A program made the translations under genes and the position numbers. From NCBI GenBank assembly GCA_965242575.1, contig OZ251461.1:2790001-2854000 (forward strand): a stretch of DNA of 64,000 bases, read 5' to 3'. Origin of the DNA: JANQOH01 sp965242575 (GTDB taxonomy: Bacteria > Pseudomonadota > Alphaproteobacteria > UBA7887). The notes beneath the pieces were generated by a model. The model was not told where the DNA came from. It was given only the letters and a program-made list of their open reading frames with translations, and ran no database searches. Every line of letters begins with the position of its first letter. Position 1 is the first letter of the stretch. This document shows positions 17,455 to 26,483 of this stretch, one piece after another.

Positions 17455-18255
17455 ATGATCGAACTGGAGGGCGCGGTCGTCGTCGTCACGGGGGCCAGCC
17501 GCGGCGTCGGCGCGGCGACGGCGCGGATGCTGGCCGGGCGCGGCGCCAGGGTCGTCGTCAATTTCTCCAAATCCCGCGAACAAGCGGAGGAGGTCGCCGC
17601 AGAATGCCGGGAGGCCGGCGGCAAGGCGCTCGTCGTCCAGGGCGACGTCGCCGACGACGCCGCCTGCCGCCGGCTCGCGCGCGAGGCGATGGCGCGCTGG
17701 GGGCGGATCGACGGGCTGGTCAACAACGCCGGAACCACCGTGTTTCGCGCCCATGGCGACCTCGAGGGCCTCGACGCCGCCGATTTCCAGCGCATCTACG
17801 CCGTCAACACGATAGGGCCGTTCCAGACCATCCGCGCCTGCGCGCCGCACATGAAGGCGGGCGGGCGCGGCGCCGTGGTCAACGTCTCGTCGGTCGCCGG
17901 CTCCTACGGCGTCGGGTCGTCGCTCGCCTATATCGGCTCCAAGGCGGCGTTGAACATGCTCACCGTCGCGCTCGCGCGCGCGCTGGGGCCGGAGATCGCG
18001 GTCAACGCGGTCAACCCGGGCTTCATCGCCGGCGACTGGCTGCGCGAGGGCATGGGCGAGGAGACCTACGCGCGCACGAAAGCGGCGCTGGAGCGGACCA
18101 CGCCGCTGCGCGCCGTCAACGAACCGGAGGACATCGCCCGCAACATCGTCCGGCTGCTCGAGGACGCGCCCAACGTAACGGGCCATCTTCTCCATATCGA
18201 CGCCGGCATGGGCCTGCTCCGCGGCGCTCCGCCGCCGGCGGCCGAGCGCCGTTGA
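17455..18255 (+). CDS. Short-chain dehydrogenase/reductase (SDR)
   Basis: A classical SDR of 266 residues. The NAD(P)-binding motif TGASRGVG is at about residues 13-20, NNAG near 88-91, catalytic Ser in NVSSVAGSYG, and the YxxxK pair in YIGSK. Likely a 3-oxoacyl- or sugar-alcohol-type oxidoreductase; the substrate is unknown. The stop overlaps the TTG start of the following secreted dehydrogenase gene (TTGA), so the three genes 17455-22072 probably form an operon, perhaps acting on the same sugar or alcohol. Confidence 0.93.
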   Translation: MIELEGAVVVVTGASRGVGAATARMLAGRGARVVVNFSKSREQAEEVAAECREAGGKALVVQGDVADDAACRRLAREAMARWGRIDGLVNNAGTTVFRAHGDLEGLDAADFQRIYAVNTIGPFQTIRACAPHMKAGGRGAVVNVSSVAGSYGVGSSLAYIGSKAALNMLTVALARALGPEIAVNAVNPGFIAGDWLREGMGEETYARTKAALERTTPLRAVNEPEDIARNIVRLLEDAPNVTGHLLHIDAGMGLLRGAPPPAAERR

Positions 18256-20132
18256 ACCGCATCCGCCGCTGCGCCGCCGTCGCGTTCGGTCTCGCCTGCG
18301 CCGTGGCGGCGGCGGCGCAGGCCGCCCCGCCCCCGCCTACGGACGTCGCCGCGGAAATCGCGGACAGGCGGATGACCGTGTCGTGGACCCCCGTCGCCGG
18401 CGCGGTGGGTTACGTCGTCGCCGCCAGGCCGACCGGCGGGCTCGCTCCCTTCCCGTGGCGGGAGTTCGCCGCGGCGGCCGCCCCGTTCGTCATGGCGGAC
18501 ATGCGGATCCACGGCGGGGGCCGATACGAAGTCCGCGCCGCCGCGGTGGATGCCGCCGGCGCGCGCTCCGCCTGGTCGCCCGCCGTCGTGGCGGCCGCCC
18601 CCGCCCTCCGCCCCGCGCCCGGCGGCGCGATAGCCGTCGCGCCCCCTGCTCCGGCGGCGGTCGGGAAGGTGGTAACGGCCACCCTGTACAATGTCCGGCC
18701 GTTCACCGGCAGGTCGCGGTGGATATGGTTCGCCTGCGCGCCGGATCGATCCGGTTGCAAGCGGTTGCCCGACGTCGGGCGGTCGAGTTACCGCTATCTT
18801 CCCGGACCCGAAACGCTTGGAAAGCGGCTGCAAGTCCAGGTGGACTACGTGAAGGATGGCGCATCGTGGACCGCGAGGGCCGATCTGGGCGTCGTCGGCC
18901 CGGAGAATCCGGCCCCCGCCTTTCGTCCTCCGCCGCTTCCGGAATGCGCCGAGGCGGAGTCCTCCGGCGGCGGCGTTCTCAAAGAGCATCCCGACGTCGA
19001 AACCCACCTCTATGCGCTGGAGCTCGGGTCGGTTCCCGTCCCGTGGGCCGGACGCAGGGGCGGAGCCATCGCGCCGCTGTGCAACGACCTGATCGTGGCG
19101 TCCCCGTGGGGCGAAATCTCCTCGGTCGATCCGTCCGGGCGGACGCGGCGCCACGACAGCGCGGTCCCGATGGGCTTCGAGAGGAGCGCGCCGGGCCCGG
19201 CCTTCCCGGGAGCGGAGCGCCTCCGCGTCGCCGATATTCTGTTGCTGCGGCGCTCCGGAGAACGCTACGAACTCTTCGCGGCGCACCACTACTACGTCGA
19301 GGAGGAGGAGTGCGTCCGGTTCCGGCTGTCGTCCACGACGATCCTGCGGGAGAACGGCGTCGTCTCGGTGTCGCCGGCCTGGAGGACGGTATTCGACGCC
19401 GAACCCTGCCTCCCGTTTCGGCCCGCCAATGTCGGGGGCCGGATGGCGGAAAGCGGCGAGACGCACCTGTCCGTCGTCATCGGCGAGAACGGGAGGTTCG
19501 ACCTCGTCCAGGACGCCGGAGCGCATGTGGGGAAGCTCCTTCGCATCGACGTCGAGACCGGCGCGGCGGAGACGCTTGCCAGCGGCCTGCGGAACCCCCA
19601 GGGACTCGCGCGGGACGAGGATGGCCGCCTGTGGTGGACCGAGCACGGACCGCAGGGCGGCGACGAACTCAACCTGCTGCGGCCGGGCGGCAATTACGGC
19701 TGGCCGCTGGCGAGTTACGGCGTCGGGTATGGGCGCACGATCATCGGGTCGCCGGACTCCGCGGGCATGCACGACGGATTTGCCCAGCCGGCTTACGCTT
19801 GGGTCCCGGACATCGGCGTCTCGGCGCTAGCCGTGAACGACCCGCGATGGCTCCCGTTGTGGAAGGACGACCTGCTGGCCGCGTCGCTGAAAGATCGCTC
19901 GCTCTTTCGCGTCCGGCGCGACGGGGCGGCGGTGCGTTACTTCGAACGGATCGAGATCGGCTTCGGGATACGCGACCTGGCGTGGATGCCGGACGGGCGC
20001 ATCGCCTTGCTGGACGATTCGGGACGGGTGGCGTTTCTGGCCCGGTCCTGGCGCTGCGACATCGAGTCGCGGCGCCGGCGGCCCGTCTATGCGACAGGCT
20101 GCGGCCCCCTCGAGGCGGCGGAGGAGCGGTAA
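18252..20132 (+). CDS. Secreted glucose/sorbosone dehydrogenase-like protein with FN3 domain, copy 1
   Basis: A 626-residue exported protein. TTG 18252 opens a signal peptide (basic start, Ala-rich core, cleavage near AQA-APPPP). Residues about 27-115 look like a fibronectin type III domain, about 130-215 an Ig-like beta domain, and 225-610 a beta-propeller of the PQQ-dependent glucose/sorbosone dehydrogenase superfamily, with LRNPQGLA, WTEHGPQGGDE and GGNYGWP. Such enzymes oxidise sugars in the periplasm using PQQ, but Hhip-like relatives are not enzymes, so activity is unproven. It abuts a closely similar paralog downstream. Confidence 0.85.
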   Translation: MNRIRRCAAVAFGLACAVAAAAQAAPPPPTDVAAEIADRRMTVSWTPVAGAVGYVVAARPTGGLAPFPWREFAAAAAPFVMADMRIHGGGRYEVRAAAVDAAGARSAWSPAVVAAAPALRPAPGGAIAVAPPAPAAVGKVVTATLYNVRPFTGRSRWIWFACAPDRSGCKRLPDVGRSSYRYLPGPETLGKRLQVQVDYVKDGASWTARADLGVVGPENPAPAFRPPPLPECAEAESSGGGVLKEHPDVETHLYALELGSVPVPWAGRRGGAIAPLCNDLIVASPWGEISSVDPSGRTRRHDSAVPMGFERSAPGPAFPGAERLRVADILLLRRSGERYELFAAHHYYVEEEECVRFRLSSTTILRENGVVSVSPAWRTVFDAEPCLPFRPANVGGRMAESGETHLSVVIGENGRFDLVQDAGAHVGKLLRIDVETGAAETLASGLRNPQGLARDEDGRLWWTEHGPQGGDELNLLRPGGNYGWPLASYGVGYGRTIIGSPDSAGMHDGFAQPAYAWVPDIGVSALAVNDPRWLPLWKDDLLAASLKDRSLFRVRRDGAAVRYFERIEIGFGIRDLAWMPDGRIALLDDSGRVAFLARSWRCDIESRRRRPVYATGCGPLEAAEER

Positions 20133-22072
20133 TGGACCGAGGCTCGGTCATGCGCGCCGCCGCGCTCGGCCTCGCCTGCGCGGCGGGCGCAGCCATGGCC
20201 GCCCCCCCCCCGCCGGCGGACGTCGCCGTGGAGATATCGGACAGGCGGATAACCGTGTCCTGGACCCCCGCCGCCGGCGCGGAGAGCTACGAGGTCGCCG
20301 TCAGGCCGAGGGACGGGATCGCACCGCTGGAGTGGAAGACGTTCGCGTCGGAGGCGTCTCCCTACGCCATCGGAGGGAAGACGCGGGCGCTGGGCGGCGT
20401 CGCATACGAGATCCGCGTCGCCGCCGTGGGCGCCGACGGGGAATCGACCCGGTCGCGTGTCGTCGCGGCGACGGCGCCCGAGCTTCCCCCCGCTCCCGAA
20501 GGCGCGATCTTCATCGATCGAGGCTACCCGCCGAAGGTAGGGAAGGTCATAGTCGCCGCCATCGGCGACGTATGGCCTGTCAACGCGCGGTCGTGGGCCT
20601 GGTTCGCCTGCGAACCGGACGGATCGGACTGCAAGGTTTTGCCCACCGCCGAAAGGTTGCCGGCGCGGTACGTCCCCGGACCCGACACGCTCGGGACGCG
20701 CCTGCGGCTCCAGCTGGACTACGAAAGGTTCGGCGAACCCTGGACCGCGAAGGTCGATCTGGGCGTCGTCGGCCCCGAAAACATCCGCCCCTCCCCCTCC
20801 CCCCACCCGGAATGCGCCGAGGCGGAGCCCCCCGGCGGCGGCGGCCTCGAGGAGCATCCCGACCTCGAAACCCACCTCTACGCGCTGGAGTTGCGATCGG
20901 CGCCCGTTCCGTGGGAAGGCCTCCAGGGCGGAGCCATCGCGCCGCTGTGCGACGACCTGATCGCGGTGAACCCCCGGGGCAAAATCTTCTCCGTCGATCC
21001 GTCCGGCCGCGTGGAGCGCCTCGACGGCGCGGTTCCCATGAATCGCGAGGGGTTTGAACCGGGTCCGGGCCGGAGCGCGGCTTCCCTGAATTTGGAGCAA
21101 CTCCGCGTTAACGGCATTCTGCCGATCCGGCGCTCCGGGGAACGCTACGAGCTCTTCGTGACGCACCACTATTACGCTGGCGGGGAATCGGAATGCATCC
21201 GGTTCCGGCTGTCGTCGACGACGGTTCTCCGAGGGAAGGGCGGCGTCGCCGTATCGCCGTCCTGGAGAACGATATTCGACGCCGAACCCTGCCTGCCGTT
21301 CTTCGACAAGGCCAGCACGCAAGCCGGAGGACGCATGCTGGCGGACGGGCGGACGCATTTGCTGGTTACCGTCGGGGACCATCGCCGGGAGCGAATCGTC
21401 CAGGACCCGGGGGCGCACCTCGGCAAGCTCCTGCGCATCGATATCGAGACCGGCGAAGCGGAGACGCTGGCCAGCGGCCTGCGGAACCCGCAAGGACTCG
21501 CGCGGGACGCCGCCGGACGGGTCTGGTGGACCGAACACGGACCGCAGGGCGGCGACGAACTCAACCTGCTCCGGCCGGGCGGCAATTACGGCTGGCCGCT
21601 AGCCAGTTACGGCGTCGGATTCAACGCGCCGTCGCCGGAGGCGGCGGGCATGCATGACGGCTTCGCCCAGCCGGCTTTCGCCTGGGTTCCGTCCATCGGC
21701 GTCTCGGCCCTGGCCGTGAACGACGCGCGCCGGTTCCCGCTGTGGCGGGACGACCTTCTGGCCGCGTCGCTGAGGGGCGCGCTCGGCGACGCCGGTCTTG
21801 CCCTCTTTCGCATCCGGCGCCACGAAACGAAAGTGCAATACGTCGAGCGTATTCCTCTCGGCTTCCGGATACGCGACATGGCGTGGATGCCGGATGGGCG
21901 CATCGCCCTGCTGGACGATTCGGGACGGGTGGCGTTCCTGCGCGCCTCGCCGCGCTGCGACGTCGAAACGCGGCGGCGGCGGCCCGCCTATGCGATGGGC
22001 TGCGGCCCCCTCGAGGCGGCCGCGGCCGGGCCGGTCACGTCACCTTCGCCGATGCGTCCCACGCCGCCTTGA
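20132..22072 (+). CDS. Secreted glucose/sorbosone dehydrogenase-like protein with FN3 domain, copy 2
   Basis: A 646-residue tandem paralog of the preceding gene with the same order: signal peptide (cleavage near AMA-APPP), FN3-like domain, Ig-like domain, GSDH propeller. The core motifs WTEHGPQGGDE, GGNYGWP and LRNPQGLA are identical. Differences cluster in loops, such as an inserted segment near MNREGFEPGPG. ATG 20132 overlaps the stop of copy 1 (TAATG). The C-terminal tail (a Pro/Ser-rich end beyond the paralog's) runs 38 bases into the convergent rraA-like gene. Confidence 0.85.
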   Translation: MDRGSVMRAAALGLACAAGAAMAAPPPPADVAVEISDRRITVSWTPAAGAESYEVAVRPRDGIAPLEWKTFASEASPYAIGGKTRALGGVAYEIRVAAVGADGESTRSRVVAATAPELPPAPEGAIFIDRGYPPKVGKVIVAAIGDVWPVNARSWAWFACEPDGSDCKVLPTAERLPARYVPGPDTLGTRLRLQLDYERFGEPWTAKVDLGVVGPENIRPSPSPHPECAEAEPPGGGGLEEHPDLETHLYALELRSAPVPWEGLQGGAIAPLCDDLIAVNPRGKIFSVDPSGRVERLDGAVPMNREGFEPGPGRSAASLNLEQLRVNGILPIRRSGERYELFVTHHYYAGGESECIRFRLSSTTVLRGKGGVAVSPSWRTIFDAEPCLPFFDKASTQAGGRMLADGRTHLLVTVGDHRRERIVQDPGAHLGKLLRIDIETGEAETLASGLRNPQGLARDAAGRVWWTEHGPQGGDELNLLRPGGNYGWPLASYGVGFNAPSPEAAGMHDGFAQPAFAWVPSIGVSALAVNDARRFPLWRDDLLAASLRGALGDAGLALFRIRRHETKVQYVERIPLGFRIRDMAWMPDGRIALLDDSGRVAFLRASPRCDVETRRRRPAYAMGCGPLEAAAAGPVTSPSPMRPTPP

Positions 22073-22748
22073 TTTCGGCGGCGCCGGCGCCGGGCGCGCG
22101 CGCCGCGGCGATGATCCCCGCCTCGCGCCGCGCGACCAGCGCCGCCGCGTCGACCGTTTCGCGCGCCTTGCCCGCCGGAACGACCACCGCGCCGTGGCGG
22201 TCCGCATGGACCAGGTCGCCCGACTCCACCGTCATCCCGGCGACGCTCACCGGGCCGCCGTAATCGACCAGATGGACGAAGCCATGGCTCGGCGCGACGA
22301 CACCGGAGAGGATCTGGAACCCCTCCGCCAGCGCGTCGAGGTCGCGCGCGCTGCCGTTGGTGACGGCGCCGACGCAGCCCAGCGCCTTGTGGACGTTGGT
22401 GTTCACCTCGCCCCAGAACGAACCGAACCCCGCCTCGCCGTCGTCCAGGTCCTGGACGACGCTTATCGTCGGCCCCGGCCCGGCGGCGAGATAGTCGAGA
22501 TAGCCGAAGCGCTTCTCGCGCAGCGCGGCGGGCGATGCGGACGAAGGCCGCCTCGCGCGGATCGCGGCGGTGCGCGCATAGCCCACCATCGCGCCCAGCT
22601 CGGGCCGCGCGCACTGCAGGGTGCGGACGGTGAAACCGTAGGCGCGCCGCTCCGGCGCCACGATCTCGACGGCGTTGCACACCGAAGGCGTGTCGAGCGC
22701 CCGCAGCGCCTCGAGAACCTCCGCGTCGAGCGTCCCCCGGTCGGTCAT
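22035..22748 (-). CDS. RraA-family protein (HMG aldolase / RraA-like)
   Basis: A 237-residue protein of the RraA/MenG superfamily, which includes RNase E inhibitor RraA and 4-hydroxy-4-methyl-2-oxoglutarate aldolases. Signatures are DTPSVCNAVE at the start, the GAVTNGSARDLD motif with conserved Arg-Asp, and VHADRHGAVVVP. Metal-dependent aldolase or decarboxylase roles are more likely than RNase regulation in this type. Start ATG overlaps the gloA stop (ATGA). Confidence 0.85.
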   Translation of the reverse strand: MTDRGTLDAEVLEALRALDTPSVCNAVEIVAPERRAYGFTVRTLQCARPELGAMVGYARTAAIRARRPSSASPAALREKRFGYLDYLAAGPGPTISVVQDLDDGEAGFGSFWGEVNTNVHKALGCVGAVTNGSARDLDALAEGFQILSGVVAPSHGFVHLVDYGGPVSVAGMTVESGDLVHADRHGAVVVPAGKARETVDAAALVARREAGIIAAARAPGAGAAEIKAAWDASAKVT

Positions 22749-23182
22749 GGCCTCGCCCCGCTTTCCGCCGGCGGCGCGCGCCGCCCCTCGATCAGCTCCA
22801 CCTTGTAGCCGTCCGGGTCCTCGACGAAGGCGATGACCGTGGTCCCGTGCTTCATGGGCCCCGCCTCCCGCACCACCCTGGCGCCCCGCTCCTTCAGCGC
22901 CGCGCAAGCCGCGCGGGCGTCCGGCACGCCGATGGCGACGTGGCCGTAACCGGCGCCGAGGTCGTAGGGTTCGGCTCGATCCCAATTATGCGTGAGCTCC
23001 AGCACCGTGTGGCTCTCCTCCGGGCCGTAGCCGACGAAGGCGAGGGTGAACCGGCCGCCGGGGAAGTCGCTCCGGCGCAGGAGCGTCATGCCCAGCCCCC
23101 CGGTGTAGAACCGGATCGATTCGTCCAGGTCCTTCACCCGGAGCATGGTGTGCAGCATCCGGAACCCGCCGCCGTCCGACAT
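22745..23182 (-). CDS. gloA: Lactoylglutathione lyase (glyoxalase I), VOC family
   Basis: Isomerises the methylglyoxal-glutathione hemithioacetal to S-lactoylglutathione. The 145 residues have two VOC beta-alpha-beta-beta-beta units. Metal-binding candidates are His in MLHTMLRVKD, Glu in HTVLELTHN, His in YGHVAIGV and Glu in DPDGYKVELIE. ATG 23182 is the family-consistent start. The first 197 bases lie inside the open frame of lpxB, an unusually long overlap. Confidence 0.92.
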   Translation of the reverse strand: MSDGGGFRMLHTMLRVKDLDESIRFYTGGLGMTLLRRSDFPGGRFTLAFVGYGPEESHTVLELTHNWDRAEPYDLGAGYGHVAIGVPDARAACAALKERGARVVREAGPMKHGTTVIAFVEDPDGYKVELIEGRRAPPAESGARP

Positions 23183-24341
23183 CGCGCCGCTCCCCGATCG
23201 CGTCCAGCACCGCCCGCGCCGCGCGGTCGGACGGCGGCGCCCCGCCGCCGCCCCGCAACGCCGCGACCGCGCGCGCCAGCGCCGCAATCTGCGCCGTTCG
23301 CGCGGCGGAATCAACCAGCAGGCGTTCGGCCTCCCGCGCGACGGCCTTCGGCGCGCAGCGCGACTGGATCAGTTCGGGAACCGCGCGCCGGCCGAGGACC
23401 AGGTTCGGCAGCGCGTAGCGGTCCACCTTCACCAGCGGGCGGAGGGCGGCGTAGGTGGCGGGCGCCACGCGGTAGCAGACGACCATCGGCGTGCGCGCGG
23501 CGGCGAGCTCCAGCGTGACCGTCCCGGAGGCGGCGATGGCGGCGTCGGCGGCCGCGAACGCCGCGCGCCGCTCCTCGGCGCCGCAGGCGAACGCCGGCGG
23601 GAGCGGCCACGCGGCGGCGGCCACGTCGCCGGCGACCGCCGGCGTCGCCGCCGCGGCGAGCCTCAGGCCCGGAACGCGGGCGCGCAGTAGGCGGACGGCG
23701 GCGAGCTGGATCGGCAACAGCCGCCGGACCTCGCCGCCGCGGCTCCCCGGCAGCACCGCGAGCAACGGCGCCTCGGGCGGGATCCCGTGGCGCGCGCGGA
23801 AGGCGGCGGCGTCCGGCGGCGGCCCCTCCGGCTCCGCCGCCGGATGGCCGACATGGACGCATTTCAGCCCGGCGCGTTCGAAGAACGGCGGCTCGAACGG
23901 CAGCAGGGCGAGGACGCGGTCGTAGCAGGCGGCCATCGCCCGCGCGCGGCCGGGCCGCCACGCCCACACGCTGGGCGCGACGTAATGGACGAGCGGCGCG
24001 CCCGACCCGCGCAGGCGGCGCGCCAGCCGCAGGTTGAAGCCGGGCGAATCGATGGTGACCACGGCGTCGGGCCGCGATTCGCGCGCGGCGGCGGCGGTCC
24101 GGCGCAGGCGGCGGAGCAGGCGCCGCGCGCGCGGCAGCACCTCCACCAGCCCCATCACCGACAGGTCGGACATGGAGAACAGGCTCTCCAGCCCCTCCGC
24201 GGCCATCCGTTCGCCGCCGACTCCGGCGAAGGCGACCGGCCCCGGCGCAGCGCGGCGCAGCGCGGCCATCAGGCCCGCGCCGAGGGCGTCGCCGGACGGC
24301 TCCCCGGCGACCAGGAAGACGAGGAGTCCGCGGCGCGTCAC
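22986..24341 (-). CDS. lpxB: Lipid-A-disaccharide synthase
   Basis: Joins UDP-2,3-diacylglucosamine and lipid X to make the lipid A disaccharide at the inner membrane. Family segments are VAGEPSGD near the N-terminus, GVGGERM, the SPGFNLRLAR region, HYVAPSVWAWRPGRA, VLPGSRGGEV and ASGTVTLELA. The natural end would be near residue 385 (VLDAIGERR), but no stop follows there. The frame continues about 65 residues through gloA to 22986, giving 451 residues. The GTG start overlaps the lpxI stop (GTGA). Confidence 0.93.
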   Translation of the reverse strand: MTRRGLLVFLVAGEPSGDALGAGLMAALRRAAPGPVAFAGVGGERMAAEGLESLFSMSDLSVMGLVEVLPRARRLLRRLRRTAAAARESRPDAVVTIDSPGFNLRLARRLRGSGAPLVHYVAPSVWAWRPGRARAMAACYDRVLALLPFEPPFFERAGLKCVHVGHPAAEPEGPPPDAAAFRARHGIPPEAPLLAVLPGSRGGEVRRLLPIQLAAVRLLRARVPGLRLAAAATPAVAGDVAAAAWPLPPAFACGAEERRAAFAAADAAIAASGTVTLELAAARTPMVVCYRVAPATYAALRPLVKVDRYALPNLVLGRRAVPELIQSRCAPKAVAREAERLLVDSAARTAQIAALARAVAALRGGGGAPPSDRAARAVLDAIGERRDVGRRRVPDAAHHAPGEGPGRIDPVLHRGAGHDAPAPERLPRRPVHPRLRRLRPGGEPHGAGAHA

Positions 24342-25168
24342 GGCGCCGCGTCCACCCCGCACAGGAACAGGCGGGTGCGGTCGGCGGCGGCGATCGCCTC
24401 CTCGCGCTCGAGGACCAGCGCCGCGCCGGCCTCCACGGCCGCGCCGGCGAACCCCGCCCCGGCCATGACGCGCACCGTCTCCGGCCCGATGGCGGGCAGG
24501 TCGACGCGGCGGTCCTGGCCCGGCTTGGCGCATTTCACCAGCACCGCGCCGCCGCCCGGCGGTTGCAGCGCGCCGCAGCGCGCGACCAGCGCGTCGGTGC
24601 CTTCGGCGGCCTCGACTCCCAGGACGACGCCGCCGCGCACCGCCGCCGCCTGCCCTACGTCGTGGGGCCCCAGCGCGGCGAGCACCGCGAGGCCGCGGGC
24701 GATGTCGGCGCGCTGCGCGCGGCTCGGCCGGACGGCGCCGAGCACGCCGGCTTCGGCCAGCAGTTCGGGCGCCACGGAGTCGATCCCGACCACCCGGAAC
24801 CCCTCGCCCTCGAGTTCGCGGACGACGGCGGAGAGCGCCGCGCCGTCGCCCTTGTCCGCCGCCAGGACGCGCGGCAGGGCGCGGAGCGCGCGCCAGTCGA
24901 GCGCGATCCCCGCCCAGTCGGGCCGCGCCACCCGGCCGGCGAGGAGCACCTCCTCGGCGCCATTCCGCCTGAGGAAGGCGATCATGCGCCCGAACGCGCC
25001 GGGCGGCAGGCGGACGCGCTCCACCCCCTCCAGCCCCTCCCCGGTCTCGCGGTCGGCCATGCCCTCCAGGGCCACCGCCGCTACGCCGCGGCCGCGGCGG
25101 CGGGCGGCGGCGATCGCCTGGCGCGGCAGCGCGCCGCCGCCGGCGATCACGCCGAGCTTCGCCCGCAT
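24338..25168 (-). CDS. lpxI: UDP-2,3-diacylglucosamine pyrophosphatase LpxI
   Basis: Hydrolyses UDP-2,3-diacylglucosamine to lipid X; LpxI replaces LpxH in alphaproteobacteria. The 276 residues carry the LpxI signatures KLGVIAGGGALP, GRVARPDW, KGDGA, GVEAAEGTD with the catalytic Asp region, and VLVKCAKPGQDRRVDLPAIGP. Its position between lpxA and lpxB fits the pathway. It starts 11 bases after the lpxA stop. Confidence 0.95.
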   Translation of the reverse strand: MRAKLGVIAGGGALPRQAIAAARRRGRGVAAVALEGMADRETGEGLEGVERVRLPPGAFGRMIAFLRRNGAEEVLLAGRVARPDWAGIALDWRALRALPRVLAADKGDGAALSAVVRELEGEGFRVVGIDSVAPELLAEAGVLGAVRPSRAQRADIARGLAVLAALGPHDVGQAAAVRGGVVLGVEAAEGTDALVARCGALQPPGGGAVLVKCAKPGQDRRVDLPAIGPETVRVMAGAGFAGAAVEAGAALVLEREEAIAAADRTRLFLCGVDAAP

Positions 25169-25179
25169 CGCGAACTCCG

Positions 25180-26022
25180 TCAGGCGGCGCGCGCGCGGTT
25201 GGGCTGGCAGATGCCGCGGCTGCTGTCGGCGCGGATGAAGTTCACGATGTCCATCACCGGCTCCACCGCGCCGAACTCCTCGGCCACGTCCGCGACGCGC
25301 TCGGAGAGCGCGCCCTCCTCGGCGAAAAGCAGGCGGTAGGCCTTGCGCAACTCGTGCACTGCGTCGTTCGGGAAGCCGCGCCGCCTGAGCCCGACGACGT
25401 TGAGGCCGGACAGGCGCGCCCGGTTGCCGACCGCCGACCCGTAGGGGATCACGTCGGCCTCCACCCCGCTCATCCCGCCCACCATGGCGTGGCGGCCGAT
25501 GCGGACGAACTGGTGGACGGCGCTCAGCCCGCCGAGGACCGCATAGTCGTCCACGGCGACGTGCCCGCCGAGCGTGGCGTTGTTGACCAGGATCACGTTG
25601 TCGCCGACGCGGCAATCGTGGGCTACGTGGGATCCGACCATGAACAGGCAATTGTCGCCGACGCGCGTCACCATGCCGCCGCCCTCGGTCCCGGGGTTCA
25701 TGGTCACGTGCTCGCGGATGACGTTGCCGGCGCCGATGACCAGCCGCGACGGCTCGCCGGCGTATTTCAGGTCCTGCGGCCGGTGGCCGATCGACGCGAA
25801 GGGATAGACGGAGGTCTCCGCGCCGATCTCGGTCCGCCCGGCGACGACGACGTGCGAGAGGAGTTCGACGCCCCGGCCCAGCGCCGCCTCCGGCCCGACG
25901 CGGCAGAACGGGCCGACCACGGCGCCCGGACCGACCCTGGCGCCCGGCTCGACGATCGCCGTGGGATGGACCGACGCCGTGGGATGGATCGAGGGCGCGG
26001 CGTCCGCCGCCGCGGCCGTCAC
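25180..26022 (-). CDS. lpxA: Acyl-ACP--UDP-N-acetylglucosamine O-acyltransferase
   Basis: First step of lipid A synthesis. Hexapeptide repeats (IHPTASVHPTAIVEPGARVGP and on) form a left-handed beta helix over about residues 12-185, followed by the helical C-terminal domain with NVVGLRRRGF. The catalytic His is in VGSHVAHDCRVG. The GTG start at 26022 overlaps the fabZ stop (GTGA), matching the pattern of this operon and giving 280 residues. Confidence 0.96.
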   Translation of the reverse strand: MTAAAADAAPSIHPTASVHPTAIVEPGARVGPGAVVGPFCRVGPEAALGRGVELLSHVVVAGRTEIGAETSVYPFASIGHRPQDLKYAGEPSRLVIGAGNVIREHVTMNPGTEGGGMVTRVGDNCLFMVGSHVAHDCRVGDNVILVNNATLGGHVAVDDYAVLGGLSAVHQFVRIGRHAMVGGMSGVEADVIPYGSAVGNRARLSGLNVVGLRRRGFPNDAVHELRKAYRLLFAEEGALSERVADVAEEFGAVEPVMDIVNFIRADSSRGICQPNRARAA

Positions 26023-26483
26023 CGCGCGCGGTCCATGATCATGGCGGTGATCGTCGCCTCCGCGACCGTCGCGCCGTCGACGGTCGTCCGGCATGCGGTC
26101 TTCCACACGTGCCGGCGCCGCGCCAATTTCTCGACCCGGATGGTCATGGTGTCGCCGGGGACGACCGGCTTGCGGAACCGCGCGCCGTCGACGCTCATGA
26201 AATAGACCAGTTTGCCCTCCGCCTCCGGCCCTAAGGTGCTGACGACGAAGACGGCGGCGGTCTGCGCCATCGACTCGATGATGAGCACCCCCGGCATGAC
26301 CGGCGCGGCGGGGAAGTGGCCGGCGAATTGCGGCTCGTTGATGGTGACGTTCTTCAGGCCGACCGCGTATTCGCCCGCCGCGAATTCGACCACCCGGTCG
26401 AGCAGGAGGAACGGCGCGCGGTGGGGGATCATTTCCATGATCCGCGCGTGGTCGATGGCCGGCGCGGGCGCGGCGCCGCTCAC
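26019..26483 (-). CDS. fabZ: 3-hydroxyacyl-[acyl-carrier-protein] dehydratase FabZ
   Basis: Dehydrates 3-hydroxyacyl-ACP in fatty-acid elongation, supplying lipid A and membrane acyl chains. Hot-dog-fold signatures are PHRAPFLLLDRV, with the catalytic His in GHFPAAPVMPGVLIIESMAQ and its Glu. I chose GTG 26483 because it overlaps the lpxD stop in the GTGA style of neighbouring genes. An ATG at 26519 would add 12 residues and a 40-base overlap. Confidence 0.95.
   Translation of the reverse strand: MSGAAPAPAIDHARIMEMIPHRAPFLLLDRVVEFAAGEYAVGLKNVTINEPQFAGHFPAAPVMPGVLIIESMAQTAAVFVVSTLGPEAEGKLVYFMSVDGARFRKPVVPGDTMTIRVEKLARRRHVWKTACRTTVDGATVAEATITAMIMDRAR

Noticed and set aside
22035..22748. Assigning the gene as the RNase E regulator RraA
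   Set aside because: Longer N-terminus and motif set fit the wider RraA-like aldolase family. RNase E control would be over-annotation.
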